Positions 17,889 to 27,117 of a DNA stretch of 64,000 nucleotides are shown here, in pieces; the stretch's first letter is position 1; every line of letters starts with the position of its first letter. The stretch spans positions 434,001 through 498,000 of the forward strand of contig NZ_JBDZDT010000002.1 in assembly GCF_040049275.1 (NCBI RefSeq). The letters run 5' to 3'. The notes beneath the pieces are model-generated. The model was not told the origin of the DNA. It saw nothing but the letters and a program-made list of their open reading frames with translations, and did not search any database. The DNA comes from Aquabacter sp040049275. Lineage in GTDB: Bacteria; Pseudomonadota; Alphaproteobacteria; Rhizobiales; Xanthobacteraceae. The position numbers and the translations under genes were made by a program.

Positions 17889-19103
17889 ATGCTTCACGAA
17901 CGTCGCATCCTGCTCATCATTGGCGGAGGGATCGCCGCCTATAAGTGCCTGGACCTGATCCGCCGCCTGAAGGAACGCGGTGCCACGGTGCGGGTCATCC
18001 TCACCGAGGCAGCGAAGCAATTCGTGACCCCCCTCTCGGTGGGCGCGCTCTCCGGAGAGCGGGTGTTCGGCGATCTGTTCGACCTCACCGCCGAGCACGA
18101 TATCGGCCATATCCGCCTCTCCCGCGATGCGGACCTCGTGGTGGTCGCCCCCGCCACCGCCGACCTCATGGCAAAGGCCGCCAACGGCTTTGCGGACGAT
18201 CTTGCCTCCACAGCGCTGCTCGCCACCGACAAGCCGGTGCTCATGGCGCCGGCCATGAACCCGCGCATGTGGGGCCATCCCGCCACCCGCCGGAACGTCG
18301 CACGGCTGAAGGAGGACGGCGTGTTCTTCGTCGGCCCCAATGCCGGCGCCATGGCGGAGCGGGGCGAGTTCGGCGAGGGCCGCATGGCGGAGCCGCTGGA
18401 ACTTCTCGCCGCCATCGAGGCGCGCTTCGGCGACGAGGGCGTGCTGCTGAAGGGGCGGCGCATCCTCATCACGTCCGGCCCGACCCATGAGCCCATCGAC
18501 CCGGTGCGCTATATCGCCAATCGCTCCTCCGGCAAGCAGGGCCATGCCATCGCTGCGGCCGCTGTGGCGGCTGGCGCCGAGGTGGTGCTGATCTCCGGCC
18601 CCGTGGACGTGCCGGACCCGCGCGGCGTCACCCTCATCCGGGTGGAGAGCGCGCAGGAAATGCTGGCGGCGGTGGAGGAGCACCTGCCGGTGGATGCCGC
18701 AATCTTTGCCGCTGCGGTGGCAGACTGGCGGGTGGCGAGCGCATCCGCGCAGAAGATCAAGAAGGAAGGAGAGGGGGCGCCCGCTCTCGCTTTGGTGGAG
18801 AATCCCGACATCCTCGCCTCCGTCTCCCACCATCACACGCTGCGTCCCCGCCTTGTGGTGGGGTTCGCCGCCGAGACCGAGAATGTGGTGCCCAACGCCA
18901 AGGCGAAGCGCCTGCGCAAGGGCTGCGACTGGATCGTCGCGAACGACGTCTCCCCCGCCACCGGCATCATGGGCGGGGACGCCAACACGGTGCATCTGGT
19001 GAGCGCGGACGGGGTGGAGGACTGGCCGTCCGCCAGCAAGAGCGAGGTGGCGCGCAAGCTGGTGGCGCGCATTGCGGGCTCGCTCGCCGGGAGCGCCGCA
19101 TGA
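17889..19103 (+). CDS. coaBC: Bifunctional phosphopantothenoylcysteine decarboxylase / synthase
   Basis: This enzyme catalyses two steps of coenzyme A synthesis: CTP-dependent joining of 4'-phosphopantothenate to cysteine, and FMN-dependent decarboxylation. Residues 1-~185 are the CoaC flavoprotein half (LLIIGGGIAAYKCLDLIRRL, APATADLMAKAANGFADDL, MAPAMNPRMWGHPAT). Residues ~190-404 are CoaB (ILITSGPTHEPIDPVRYIAN, NRSSGKQGHAIA, AAVADWRVA, KIKKEG). The length of 404 residues is normal. Its TGA overlaps the dut ATG (ATGA), showing translational coupling. Confidence 0.96.
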   Translation: MLHERRILLIIGGGIAAYKCLDLIRRLKERGATVRVILTEAAKQFVTPLSVGALSGERVFGDLFDLTAEHDIGHIRLSRDADLVVVAPATADLMAKAANGFADDLASTALLATDKPVLMAPAMNPRMWGHPATRRNVARLKEDGVFFVGPNAGAMAERGEFGEGRMAEPLELLAAIEARFGDEGVLLKGRRILITSGPTHEPIDPVRYIANRSSGKQGHAIAAAAVAAGAEVVLISGPVDVPDPRGVTLIRVESAQEMLAAVEEHLPVDAAIFAAAVADWRVASASAQKIKKEGEGAPALALVENPDILASVSHHHTLRPRLVVGFAAETENVVPNAKAKRLRKGCDWIVANDVSPATGIMGGDANTVHLVSADGVEDWPSASKSEVARKLVARIAGSLAGSAA

Positions 19104-19573
19104 GCCTTCATGTGGATGTCGAGCGGCTGCCCCATGGGGCCGACCTGCCGCTGCCGGACTATGCCAGCGCGAGCGCGGCGGGGCTCGATCTTTTGGCCGC
19201 GATTCCCGTGGACGCCCCCCTCATTCTTGCCCCCGGCATGCGCACCGCCGTGCCCACCGGCCTCGCCTTCGCTCTGCCGGAGGGCTTCGAGGGGCAGGTA
19301 CGTCCGCGCTCGGGACTCGCCCTGAAGTCCGGCGTCACCGTGCTCAACGCCCCCGGGACGGTGGATGCGGACTATCGGGGGGAAGTGAAGGTTATCCTTA
19401 TAAATCATGGGCATGAGCCATTCGAGGTGACCCGCGGCATGCGCATCGCGCAGCTGGTGGTGGCCCCCGTCACGCGAATAAAGCTGGTAGAAAACGGAAA
19501 ATTGAAAGAAACTGCACGCGGCGCCGGTGGATTTGGATCGACCGGTCTGCACGGCGCGCCGGAATTAAAATAG
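19100..19573 (+). CDS. dut: Deoxyuridine 5'-triphosphate nucleotidohydrolase (dUTPase)
   Basis: This enzyme hydrolyses dUTP to dUMP and PPi, keeping uracil out of DNA and feeding dTMP synthesis. The 157-residue trimeric-type protein has the five motifs: SASAAGLDLLA, VRPRSGLALK, LNAPGTVDADYRGEVKV, HEPFEVTRGMRIAQLVV and the flexible C-terminal arm ARGAGGFGSTG. The start overlaps the coaBC stop by 4 bp; coaBC-dut pairing is common in proteobacteria. Confidence 0.96.
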   Translation: MSLHVDVERLPHGADLPLPDYASASAAGLDLLAAIPVDAPLILAPGMRTAVPTGLAFALPEGFEGQVRPRSGLALKSGVTVLNAPGTVDADYRGEVKVILINHGHEPFEVTRGMRIAQLVVAPVTRIKLVENGKLKETARGAGGFGSTGLHGAPELK

Positions 19574-19583
19574 CCACAGCCAC

Positions 19584-20021
19584 ATGCCGCGTTTATCGGA
19601 CAAAAGCCTCCTCGCCATTGCCGCCGTTGTCGATGTCGCCGTTCACGCCCGGGGTACTCCCGTGGCGGCGAAGGCGCTCGCGGCGCGCCACAATCTTCCT
19701 CCCCGCCGCCTTGAGCCGGTGCTCCAGGCCCTGGTGCATGCCGGCGTTCTGAAGGGCGTGCGCGGCCCGCGCGGGGGCTATGAGCTGGCCCGCGAGCGCC
19801 GCCGCGTCTCGGTGGCCGAGATCGTGCGCGTGGTGGAGGGAGACGAGGAGAAGGAGATCATCCTTCCCCCGCTGGTCACCGAGGTGGTCCAGCCGGCGGT
19901 CGCTGCCGCCGAGGACACGTTCGACAGCGCCCTCGACACCGTGACGCTGGAAGATCTGTGCCGCGCCGCCGACAATAAGGGGCACGGCTCGGAGCACGAC
20001 CGCATCGACTTCACCATCTGA
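19584..20021 (+). CDS. Rrf2-family transcriptional regulator
   Basis: The product is 145 residues. The N-terminal winged helix (LSDKSLLAIAAVVDVAVHAR; LPPRRLEPVLQALVHAGVLK; GPRGGYELARERRRVSVAEI) matches the Rrf2 family. The three-cysteine Fe-S cluster of IscR-like members is absent: I see only one Cys, in LEDLCRAAD. This resembles CymR-type Rrf2 proteins, which control cysteine metabolism through contact with CysK. The next gene, 52 bp away, encodes a cysteine synthase, so control of cysK or sulfur genes is a reasonable inference. It starts 10 bp after dut. Confidence 0.88.
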   Translation: MPRLSDKSLLAIAAVVDVAVHARGTPVAAKALAARHNLPPRRLEPVLQALVHAGVLKGVRGPRGGYELARERRRVSVAEIVRVVEGDEEKEIILPPLVTEVVQPAVAAAEDTFDSALDTVTLEDLCRAADNKGHGSEHDRIDFTI

Positions 20022-20073
20022 GGGGCGGAGCTTAAGCTCGCCCGCAAGCAATCAGGCAATGGGAGTGCCGTCC

Positions 20074-21036
20074 ATGGCGGAAAGCGCGTTCAAGCCCGGC
20101 CGCGGCCGGGTCTATGATTCGATCACCGAGACCATCGGCGACACGCCTCTGGTGCGCCTGAAGCGCCTGCCCGAGCTGCGCGACGTGAAGGCCGAGATCC
20201 TGGCCAAGCTTGAATTCTTCAACCCCATCGCCAGCGTGAAGGACCGCATCGGCGTCGCCATGGTGGACGCCATGGACGAGGCCGGCGTGCTGCATCCCGA
20301 CACCGTGCTGGTGGAGCCCACCTCGGGCAATACCGGCATCGCGCTCGCCTTCGTGGCGGCGGCGCGGGGGCTGCGGCTGATCCTGGTGATGCCGGAATCC
20401 ATGTCGGTGGAGCGCCGCAAGATGCTGGCGCTGCTGGGCGCCGAACTGGTGCTCACCCCGGCCGCTTTGGGCATGAAGGGCGCTGTGGGCAAGGCCGAGG
20501 AATTGCTGCGCGATCTGCCGCGGGCGGTGATGCCCCAGCAGTTCAAGAACAAGGCGAACCCGGAAGTCCACCGCCGCACCACGGCGGAGGAGATCTGGAA
20601 CGACACCCACGGCAAGGTGGACGTGGTGGTCTCCGGCGTCGGCACGGGGGGCACCATCACCGGCGTCGGCCAGGTGCTGAAAGCCCGCAAGCCGTCCATC
20701 AAGATGGTGGCGGTGGAGCCGGAGGACAGCCCGGTCCTCTCCGGCGGCCAGCCCGGCCCGCACAAGATTCAGGGCATCGGCGCCGGCTTCGTGCCGGAGG
20801 TGCTGGACCGCTCGGTCATCGACGAGGTGATGACGGTGGGCAACCAGACCGCCTTCGACACCGCCCGCGCGCTTGCTCGTTATGAGGGCATTCCCGGCGG
20901 CATCTCCTCCGGCGCGGCAGTGGCGGCGGCGCTGGAACTGGGCGCGCGGCCGGACATGGCGGGCAAGAGCATCGTCGTCATCGTGCCGTCCTTCGCCGAA
21001 CGCTATCTTTCCACGGCCCTGTTCGAAGGGCTGTGA
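20074..21036 (+). CDS. cysK: Cysteine synthase A (O-acetylserine sulfhydrylase)
   Basis: This PLP enzyme makes L-cysteine from O-acetyl-L-serine and sulfide. The 320-residue protein has SITETIGDTPLVRLKRL, the PLP lysine (Lys56) in FFNPIASVKDRIG, the substrate loop PTSGNTGIALAFVAA, and the phosphate-binding SGVGTGGTITGVGQVLK. ATG 20074 is preferred because GGGAG is 8 bases upstream; an in-frame ATG at 20059 would add five residues but has a weaker site. It lies downstream of the Rrf2 regulator on the same strand. Confidence 0.95.
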   Translation: MAESAFKPGRGRVYDSITETIGDTPLVRLKRLPELRDVKAEILAKLEFFNPIASVKDRIGVAMVDAMDEAGVLHPDTVLVEPTSGNTGIALAFVAAARGLRLILVMPESMSVERRKMLALLGAELVLTPAALGMKGAVGKAEELLRDLPRAVMPQQFKNKANPEVHRRTTAEEIWNDTHGKVDVVVSGVGTGGTITGVGQVLKARKPSIKMVAVEPEDSPVLSGGQPGPHKIQGIGAGFVPEVLDRSVIDEVMTVGNQTAFDTARALARYEGIPGGISSGAAVAAALELGARPDMAGKSIVVIVPSFAERYLSTALFEGL

Positions 21037-21128
21037 CACGTCCTCCGGCCAGGTGCCGTCAGGCCGTTCTCATGATACGCGCGGTGTGTTTCTGAACGGG
21101 TTGAGCAGGCGTCTGCCTGGAGGTCGTC

Positions 21129-22298
21129 ATGATCGATGTGCCGGATGCGATTGACGTTCTGATCATCGGCGCCGGGCCCACGGGCCTTGCGCTCGCCGGC
21201 GAATTGCGCCGGCAAGGGGTGGACGCCCTGGTGATCGAAAAGCATGCCGAAGGGGCGAACACCTCCCGCGCGGCGGTGGTGCATGCGCGCACCCTGGAGA
21301 TCCTGGAGCCGCTGGGCGCAACCCCGCTCCTTCTGGCGGAAGGCATCAAGGTTCCGGTGTTCCGCGTCCGCGAGGGCGGAAAAACCTTGGCGACGGTGAC
21401 GTTCGACCACCTGCCGTCCGCCTATCCCTTCACGCTCATGATCCCCCAGGACCGCACCGAGGCGGTGCTTCTCTCCCGCCTGAAGGCGCTCGGGGGCGAT
21501 GTGCTGCGGCCCGCGGAGGCGGTCGCCATTCGTCCGGAAGCGGATCATGCGGAGGTGGACATTGTTCGCGATGGCGTGACGAAGACCATCACCGCCAAAT
21601 GGGTGGTGGGCTGCGACGGGGCGCGCAGCCTCGCCCGCGAGGCGGCGGGCGTCGATTTCCACGGCGGCACCTATGACCAGGACTTTGTCCTGGCGGACGT
21701 CCACATGGCATGGCCCATCAGCCGGGACGAGGTGACGCTGTTCTTCTCCCTGGAGGGCTTCGTGATGGTGGCGCCCCTGCCGGGCGCGCCGGACCGCTAC
21801 CGCATCGTCGCCACCTCCGATGCCTTGCCCGAGGCGCTGGACACCGCCTTCGTGCAGGAGATGCTGGATGTGCGCGGCACGGGCGTGGGGGAAGCGCAGG
21901 TGCGCGAGACCGTCTGGGCGTCGCGCTTCCACATCCACCACAGGGTCGTCTCGACCCCGCGGGCCGGCCGCATCCTGCTCTGCGGGGATGCCGCGCACCT
22001 GCACAGCCCGGCCGGCGGCCAGGGCATGAACACCGGCATCCAGGATGCGGTGACCCTCGCCACCCCCCTGGCCGAGGCCCTGCGTTCAGGATCGGAGACG
22101 GGGATCGAAGCCTGGGCACCCGCCCGCCACGAGGTGGCGAAGAAGGTGGTGGGCCTCACCGACAAGATGACCCGCGTCGCCGCCTTGTCGTCCACCACCG
22201 GGCGCATGGTGCGCAATGCAGCCCTGTCGTTCGTCGGCCATTTCCCGGCCGCCCGCGAGGCGCTGGCGCGCGAACTGGCGGAACTCGACAACGCCTGA
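21129..22298 (+). CDS. FAD-dependent aromatic-ring monooxygenase-like protein
   Basis: The product is 389 residues of the p-hydroxybenzoate/phenol hydroxylase class: GAGPTG dinucleotide fold at residues 14-19, the DG motif VVGCDGARSLAREAAG near 160-175, and the GD motif LLCGDAAHLHSPAGGQGMNT in the C-terminal third. Such enzymes use NAD(P)H and O2 to hydroxylate aromatic or polyketide substrates. It lacks the C-terminal thioredoxin-like domain of phenol hydroxylases. A GGAGG stands 5 bases before the ATG. It is not obviously linked to cysK upstream, and the substrate is unknown. Confidence 0.88.
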   Translation: MIDVPDAIDVLIIGAGPTGLALAGELRRQGVDALVIEKHAEGANTSRAAVVHARTLEILEPLGATPLLLAEGIKVPVFRVREGGKTLATVTFDHLPSAYPFTLMIPQDRTEAVLLSRLKALGGDVLRPAEAVAIRPEADHAEVDIVRDGVTKTITAKWVVGCDGARSLAREAAGVDFHGGTYDQDFVLADVHMAWPISRDEVTLFFSLEGFVMVAPLPGAPDRYRIVATSDALPEALDTAFVQEMLDVRGTGVGEAQVRETVWASRFHIHHRVVSTPRAGRILLCGDAAHLHSPAGGQGMNTGIQDAVTLATPLAEALRSGSETGIEAWAPARHEVAKKVVGLTDKMTRVAALSSTTGRMVRNAALSFVGHFPAAREALARELAELDNA

Positions 22299-22406
22299 AC
22301 CGCGCAGGGGCACCTCCGACTTCTCTCCCTAAGGCCCCTTCGATAAAGTGACACTGATTCGCGGGCCTCAAGCGCTGGGCGCTGGGGCCAAAGCCCGCTC
22401 GATGGG

Positions 22407-24845
22407 ATGGGGCCGAACCATATGTTGGGGCGCATGGCGGACCGAAACCGGAGCACCGCCCGGCTTCGTGCCGCCGGCGCCGTGGGGGCGTTGCTGGGCA
22501 GCACCTCCGGGGCATCGGCCTTCGCACTTGATCAGCTTTCCACCCAGGACGGGCTCCTGACCGCGCTCGCGCTCGGCGGCTGCACGGCCGCGCTCGCTCT
22601 GGCCGCTTATTACGGCCTGCGCGGCCGCAGCACCCGCACGGCGGAGCATGGCCCCGCCCGCGCGCTCGCCGCCGCCCGCGCGGACCTCCACGCCCTCAAG
22701 GCACTCATCGCCGCCGATGCCGAAGGCGGCATCATCTGGAGCGCGGGCGAAAAACCCCATCTGTTCGGCACCGCGCTCGCCCACGACGCCCTCGCGAAAG
22801 AGGATGGGGAGGTGGATCTGTCGCCCTGGCTCGGCAACAGCGCGGCCGAGGCTCTGGCCACTCCGCTGGCGCGTTTGCGGGGGGAGGGCGAAGCCTTCGC
22901 GCAGACCGTGCTCGGCGCCGACGGTGTGCATCGTCGGGTGGAAGGGCGGGGGGCGGCCGGCAGCCGTATCGTTGTCTCCCGCCTGCTGCCGAAGGAAAAT
23001 GCAGGAACGCTCGCCGCCCCGTCCGCTGCCGCCTTGTTCGCCGCCGCGCCTCAGCCGGCATGGACGCGCGATGGAAATGGCGGCCTTGCCGCTGTGAATG
23101 AGGCATTCGCCAAGGCCGTTGCCGCCACTTCGCCGGCCGATGCGGTGGCCCGCAACCTCGAATTGCTGGATCAGGCGACGCGCGATGCCGCCGCGCTCGC
23201 CCGCACGGGCGGTGCGCCCTATCGCGGCCGGGCGCGGGTGGTCTCCGGCGGAGAACGCCGGGTGCTTGATGTCTTCGAGGCGCCGGGGCCGGCGGGCGCG
23301 GCGGGCCTCGCGGTGGATGTCACCGAGGAAGAGGGGCTGAAGCGCGAGATCGAGCGCACCGTCTCCGCCCATCGCCGCACCCTGGACCAGCTCGCCACCG
23401 CCGTCGTCATGTTCGGCGCCGACGAGCGGCTGATGTTCCACAATTCCGCCTACGAGACCCTGTTCGGCCTCGACGCGCCCTTCCTCGATGCCCGCCCCAC
23501 CGAGAGCGAGATCCTGGAGCGCCTGCGCACCCAGCGGCGCGTGCCCGAGCAGGCGGACTTCCGCGCCTGGCGCGAGCATTTGCGCGAAGCCTACCGCGCG
23601 GTGGAGCCGGTGCATGACTGGTGGCACCTGCCGGGCGGGCAGATGCTGCGCATGGTGGCGACCCCCAATGCGGAGGGCGGCGTCACCTATCTGTTCGAGG
23701 ACGTCTCCGAGCACATGGCCCTGGAGAGCCGCTATAACAGCCTCATCCGCATCCAGGGCGAGACCCTGGACGGGCTTGCGGAAGCGGTTGCGGTGTTCGG
23801 CTCGGACGGCCGGCTGCGGCTGCACAATGAGGCGTTCCTGGCGCTCTGGTCGCTGACCGCGCAGGCCCTGGGTGACAAACCCCATATCGATGCGGTGGCC
23901 GCCATGTGCCGGCCACTCCACGGCGAGACGCGGGCCTGGGCGCGCATCCGTTCCGTTGTGACAGCCATCGAGCACCGGCGCGGCGAGACGCTGCGCCTGG
24001 AGCGGGCGGACGGGCGGGTGCTGGACGGCGCCGCCCAGCCGCTGCCGGACGGCGGGACCATGGTGACGTTCCGGGATGTCACCGACAGCGTGAAGGTGGC
24101 GCGGGCGCTGATGGAGCGCAACCAGGCGCTGGAGGCGGCGGATGCGCTGAAGAACGCCTTCGTCGGCCACGTCTCCTACCATCTGCGTACGCCGCTCAAT
24201 ACGCTGATCGGCTACGCCCATATGCTGGGCGAGCCCGGCTTCGGCGCCTTGACCATGCGGCAGGAGGAATTCCTCTCCCATGTGCGCCAGTCCTCGGACA
24301 CGCTGCGCGCGCTGATCGACGACATCCTGGACCTCGCCACCATCGATGCCGGCGCCATGGAGCTGGACCGCCACGAGCTGGATGTGCGCGAGACCCTGGA
24401 CGCGGTGGCGGATGCGGTGCGCGACCTCCTCGCCGAGGCCGGCGTTCAGCTTGCCATCGACGCCCCTGCGGACGTGGGCAGCTTCGTCGCGGACGGGCGG
24501 CGGGTGCGCCAGATCCTCTTCAACCTCCTCTCCAACGCGGTCGCCGTCTCGCCTAAGGGCGGCACTGTGACCATCTGCGCCGAGCGGCGGCCGGATGCCC
24601 TTTATCTGAAGGTGCGCGACCAGGGCCCGGGTATCGCGCCCGAAATGGCCGAGACGCTGTTCGAGCGCTTCGAGGCGCGCCCCGTGGCGCGCGGCCGGGC
24701 GGGCGTCGGCCTCGGCCTCTCCATAGTGCGTTCCTTCATGGAGCTGCATGGCGGCTCGGTCTCGCTCACCAGCGCGCAGGGCGGCGGGGCGCTGGCGGTC
24801 TGCATCTTCCCGCTCGACACCCCGCGTCGCGAGGCCGCCGCATGA
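22407..24845 (+). CDS. Membrane-associated PAS-domain sensor histidine kinase
   Basis: The product is 812 residues. A short N-terminal hydrophobic region (about 60-80, LTALALGGCTAALALAAYYG) is followed by at least two or three PAS-like domains, including TVSAHRRTLDQLATAVVMFG near 315-440 and QGETLDGLAEAVAVFGSDG near 450-560. Then comes HisKA with His592 in GHVSYHLRTPLNTLIGYAH and HATPase_c (NLLSNAVAVSPKG, DQGPGIAP, GVGLGLSI). There is no receiver domain and no adjacent response regulator. The gene ends in an ATGA overlap with tsaE-amgK, and this kinase-tsaE arrangement recurs in alphaproteobacteria. The start is uncertain: ATGs at 22407, 22422 and 22434 are in frame and none has a strong SD. 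Confidence 0.9.
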   Translation: MGPNHMLGRMADRNRSTARLRAAGAVGALLGSTSGASAFALDQLSTQDGLLTALALGGCTAALALAAYYGLRGRSTRTAEHGPARALAAARADLHALKALIAADAEGGIIWSAGEKPHLFGTALAHDALAKEDGEVDLSPWLGNSAAEALATPLARLRGEGEAFAQTVLGADGVHRRVEGRGAAGSRIVVSRLLPKENAGTLAAPSAAALFAAAPQPAWTRDGNGGLAAVNEAFAKAVAATSPADAVARNLELLDQATRDAAALARTGGAPYRGRARVVSGGERRVLDVFEAPGPAGAAGLAVDVTEEEGLKREIERTVSAHRRTLDQLATAVVMFGADERLMFHNSAYETLFGLDAPFLDARPTESEILERLRTQRRVPEQADFRAWREHLREAYRAVEPVHDWWHLPGGQMLRMVATPNAEGGVTYLFEDVSEHMALESRYNSLIRIQGETLDGLAEAVAVFGSDGRLRLHNEAFLALWSLTAQALGDKPHIDAVAAMCRPLHGETRAWARIRSVVTAIEHRRGETLRLERADGRVLDGAAQPLPDGGTMVTFRDVTDSVKVARALMERNQALEAADALKNAFVGHVSYHLRTPLNTLIGYAHMLGEPGFGALTMRQEEFLSHVRQSSDTLRALIDDILDLATIDAGAMELDRHELDVRETLDAVADAVRDLLAEAGVQLAIDAPADVGSFVADGRRVRQILFNLLSNAVAVSPKGGTVTICAERRPDALYLKVRDQGPGIAPEMAETLFERFEARPVARGRAGVGLGLSIVRSFMELHGGSVSLTSAQGGGALAVCIFPLDTPRREAAA

Positions 24846-26395
24846 CCATTCACCTCGCGCGGCTCGCCGGCCATCCCGAGGCCTTCGCGGTCGACCTTGC
24901 AAGCCTCATCGCCACCCGGCAACTGGCGGCGCTGCTGACGCCCTGGCTCTCTGTCGGCGATGTGATCGCCCTGTCCGGCGACCTCGGGGCGGGCAAGACC
25001 GAGCTGGCGCGCGCCATCATCCGGGCGCTCGCCGACGATCCGGCCATCGAGGTGCCGAGCCCCACCTTCTCCCTGGTGATCCCCTACGATCTGCCGCGTG
25101 GCAAGGTGCTGCACGCCGACCTCTACCGCGTGGAGGACCCGGACGAGCTGGAGGAGATCGGCTGGGAGGAGCTGTCCGACGAGGCCATCTCCATCGTAGA
25201 ATGGCCCGACCGCGCCGGCGGCCGCCTGCCGGAGGACCGGCTGGAGATCGCCCTGGAGGCCGCCCCCGACCTCGGCCCCAATGCCCGGCGCGCGGTGCTC
25301 ACGGGCAGGGGCGCCTTCGTGGAACGGCTCGACCGGCTGCATGTGGCCGAGCTCCTGATCGAGGCCAGCGGTTTTGCCGGGGCGGAGCACCGCTACATGC
25401 AGGGCGATGCTTCCACCCGCTCCTATGCCCGGCTCGTCCTGCCGGACCGCTCGGCGGTGCTGATGAACGCGCCGCGCCGGCCGGACGGCCCGCCGGTGAA
25501 GCGCGGCTTGCCCTATAGCCGCCTCGCCCATCTCGCCGAGGACGTGCGCGCCTTCGTGGCGGTGGCCAAGGGGCTGAAGGCGGAAGGGCTCTCCGCGCCG
25601 GAAATCTATGCCGCCGACCTCGACCGGGGCCTGCTGATCCTGGAAGACTTCGGCGATGACGGCGTCATCGAAGGGTCACCGCCGGAGCCTATCAAGGCGC
25701 GCTACGAGGCGGCCATAGAAGTGCTCGCAACGCTGCATGGCCGCCGCCTGCCGAGCCTCCTCCACATTGCCCCGCAAACCGAATATGTCCTCCCCACCTA
25801 TGGCGTCGAAGCGCTCCTCATCGAGGTGGAGCTGATGCTGGACTGGTATCTGCCATTCCGGGGCATCGCCATCGACCAGGTGGTGCGCGAGGAGTTCATG
25901 CTGCTCTGGCGCAATGCGCTCGGCCCGGTGCTGTCCCAGCCCCAGACCTGGGTGCTGCGCGACTATCACTCGCCCAACCTCATCTGGCTGAAGGACCGCG
26001 AGGGCATCGAGCGGGTGGGGCTCATCGACTTTCAGGACGCGGTCATGGGCCCGGCCGCCTATGATGTCGCCTCGCTGGCGCAGGACGCGCGCCTCGACAT
26101 TCCCGAGAGCCTGGAACTGCACCTCATCGGCCAGTATGTGCGCCACCGGCGCAGCGCGGACCCCACGTTCGATGCCCGCACCTTCGCGCACCTCTATGCG
26201 CTCATGGGCGCCCAGCGCGCCACCAAGATCCTCGGCATCTTCGCGCGCCTCAACCAGCGCGACCGCAAGCCTCACTATCTGCGGCACCTTCCCCGCATCC
26301 GGCGCTATCTGACACGCTGCCTCGGCCACCAGGAGCTGGGCTCGCTGCGCATGTGGTACGAGGCGGTGCTGCCATCGAAGGACTTCCAAACGTGA
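24842..26395 (+). CDS. tsaE: Fused TsaE (t6A ATPase) - AmgK-like sugar kinase
   Basis: The product is 517 residues. Residues about 1-165 are TsaE, the ATPase of the threonylcarbamoyl-adenosine tRNA-modification complex: P-loop SGDLGAGKTELARAI (Lys52), PSPTFSLVIPYDLP and HADLYRVEDPDELEEIGWEE. Residues about 175-517 are an aminoglycoside-phosphotransferase-fold kinase with GDASTRSYARL, the catalytic LRDYHSPNLIWL (Asp374) and the metal-binding LIDFQDAVMGPAAYDVASL (Asp396). AmgK proteins phosphorylate the anomeric position of MurNAc/GlcNAc in peptidoglycan recycling. The following gene is a MurU-like nucleotidyltransferase, which supports that reading. Fused TsaE-phosphotransferase proteins are known in alphaproteobacteria. 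It overlaps both neighbours by 4 bp. Confidence 0.93.
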   Translation: MTIHLARLAGHPEAFAVDLASLIATRQLAALLTPWLSVGDVIALSGDLGAGKTELARAIIRALADDPAIEVPSPTFSLVIPYDLPRGKVLHADLYRVEDPDELEEIGWEELSDEAISIVEWPDRAGGRLPEDRLEIALEAAPDLGPNARRAVLTGRGAFVERLDRLHVAELLIEASGFAGAEHRYMQGDASTRSYARLVLPDRSAVLMNAPRRPDGPPVKRGLPYSRLAHLAEDVRAFVAVAKGLKAEGLSAPEIYAADLDRGLLILEDFGDDGVIEGSPPEPIKARYEAAIEVLATLHGRRLPSLLHIAPQTEYVLPTYGVEALLIEVELMLDWYLPFRGIAIDQVVREEFMLLWRNALGPVLSQPQTWVLRDYHSPNLIWLKDREGIERVGLIDFQDAVMGPAAYDVASLAQDARLDIPESLELHLIGQYVRHRRSADPTFDARTFAHLYALMGAQRATKILGIFARLNQRDRKPHYLRHLPRIRRYLTRCLGHQELGSLRMWYEAVLPSKDFQT

Positions 26396-27111
26396 CGATC
26401 CATAAGGCCATGGTGCTTGCGGCGGGCATGGGCACCCGCATGCGCCCGCTCACCGACACGCGGCCGAAGCCCCTGGTGGAAGTGGACGGCCGCCCGCTGG
26501 TGGACCATGTGCTGGACCGGCTCGCGGCCTCCGGCATCGAGGACGCGGTGGTGAATGTGCACCACCATGCCGACCTTCTGGAACACCATGTGAAAGGGCG
26601 CAACGGCACGCCGCGCATCCACGTTTCCGACGAGCGCGGCCGGCTGCTGGAGACCGGGGGCGGCACCAAGAACGCGCTGCCGTTGCTGGGAAAAGAGCCC
26701 TTCATCGCCATCAATGCCGACACCATCTGGATCGAGGGCGTGCGGCCGAACCTCTCGCGCCTCGCTGCGAATTTCGATCCCGAGCGCATGGACTGCCTGC
26801 TGCTGGTGGCGGCCACCGCGCTCTCCGTCGGCTATGACGGGGTGGGCGACTTCACCATGGACGGGGAGGGCCATCTCTCCCGCCGCCCGGAGCGGCTGGT
26901 GGCGCCCTTCGTCTATGCGGGCGCGGGGGTGTTCGCGCCGCGTCTGTTCGAGGATACGCCGGACGGGCCGTTCTCCCTGAACCTCGTGTTCGACCGCGCG
27001 CGGGAGGCTGGGCGCCTCTACGGGCTGCGGCTCGAAGGCGTGTGGATGCACGTGGGGACGCCCGACGCCATCGGCGAGGCGGAAGCGGCGATCCGGCAGT
27101 CGAGCGATTGA
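26392..27111 (+). CDS. murU: MurNAc-1-phosphate uridylyltransferase-like nucleotidyltransferase
   Basis: The product is 239 residues of the nucleotidyltransferase fold: MVLAAGMGTRMRPLTDTRPK signature loop, the VEVDGRPLVDHVLDRLAASG block, and the metal Asp in FIAINADTIWIEG. MurU makes UDP-MurNAc from MurNAc-1-P, completing the AmgK-MurU salvage route that bypasses the fosfomycin-sensitive MurA step. The GTG start at 26392 overlaps the previous TGA (GTGA), which fits the family N-terminus THKAMVLAAG-like better than any upstream ATG. A 199-bp palindromic repeat begins 7 bp after the stop. Confidence 0.92.
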   Translation: MTIHKAMVLAAGMGTRMRPLTDTRPKPLVEVDGRPLVDHVLDRLAASGIEDAVVNVHHHADLLEHHVKGRNGTPRIHVSDERGRLLETGGGTKNALPLLGKEPFIAINADTIWIEGVRPNLSRLAANFDPERMDCLLLVAATALSVGYDGVGDFTMDGEGHLSRRPERLVAPFVYAGAGVFAPRLFEDTPDGPFSLNLVFDRAREAGRLYGLRLEGVWMHVGTPDAIGEAEAAIRQSSD

Positions 27112-27117
27112 GCGGCC

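Noticed and set aside
22368..24902. An 844-codon minus-strand open frame opposite the sensor kinase
   Set aside because: Antisense to a complete PAS/HisKA/HATPase gene; low-complexity composition and no family motif.
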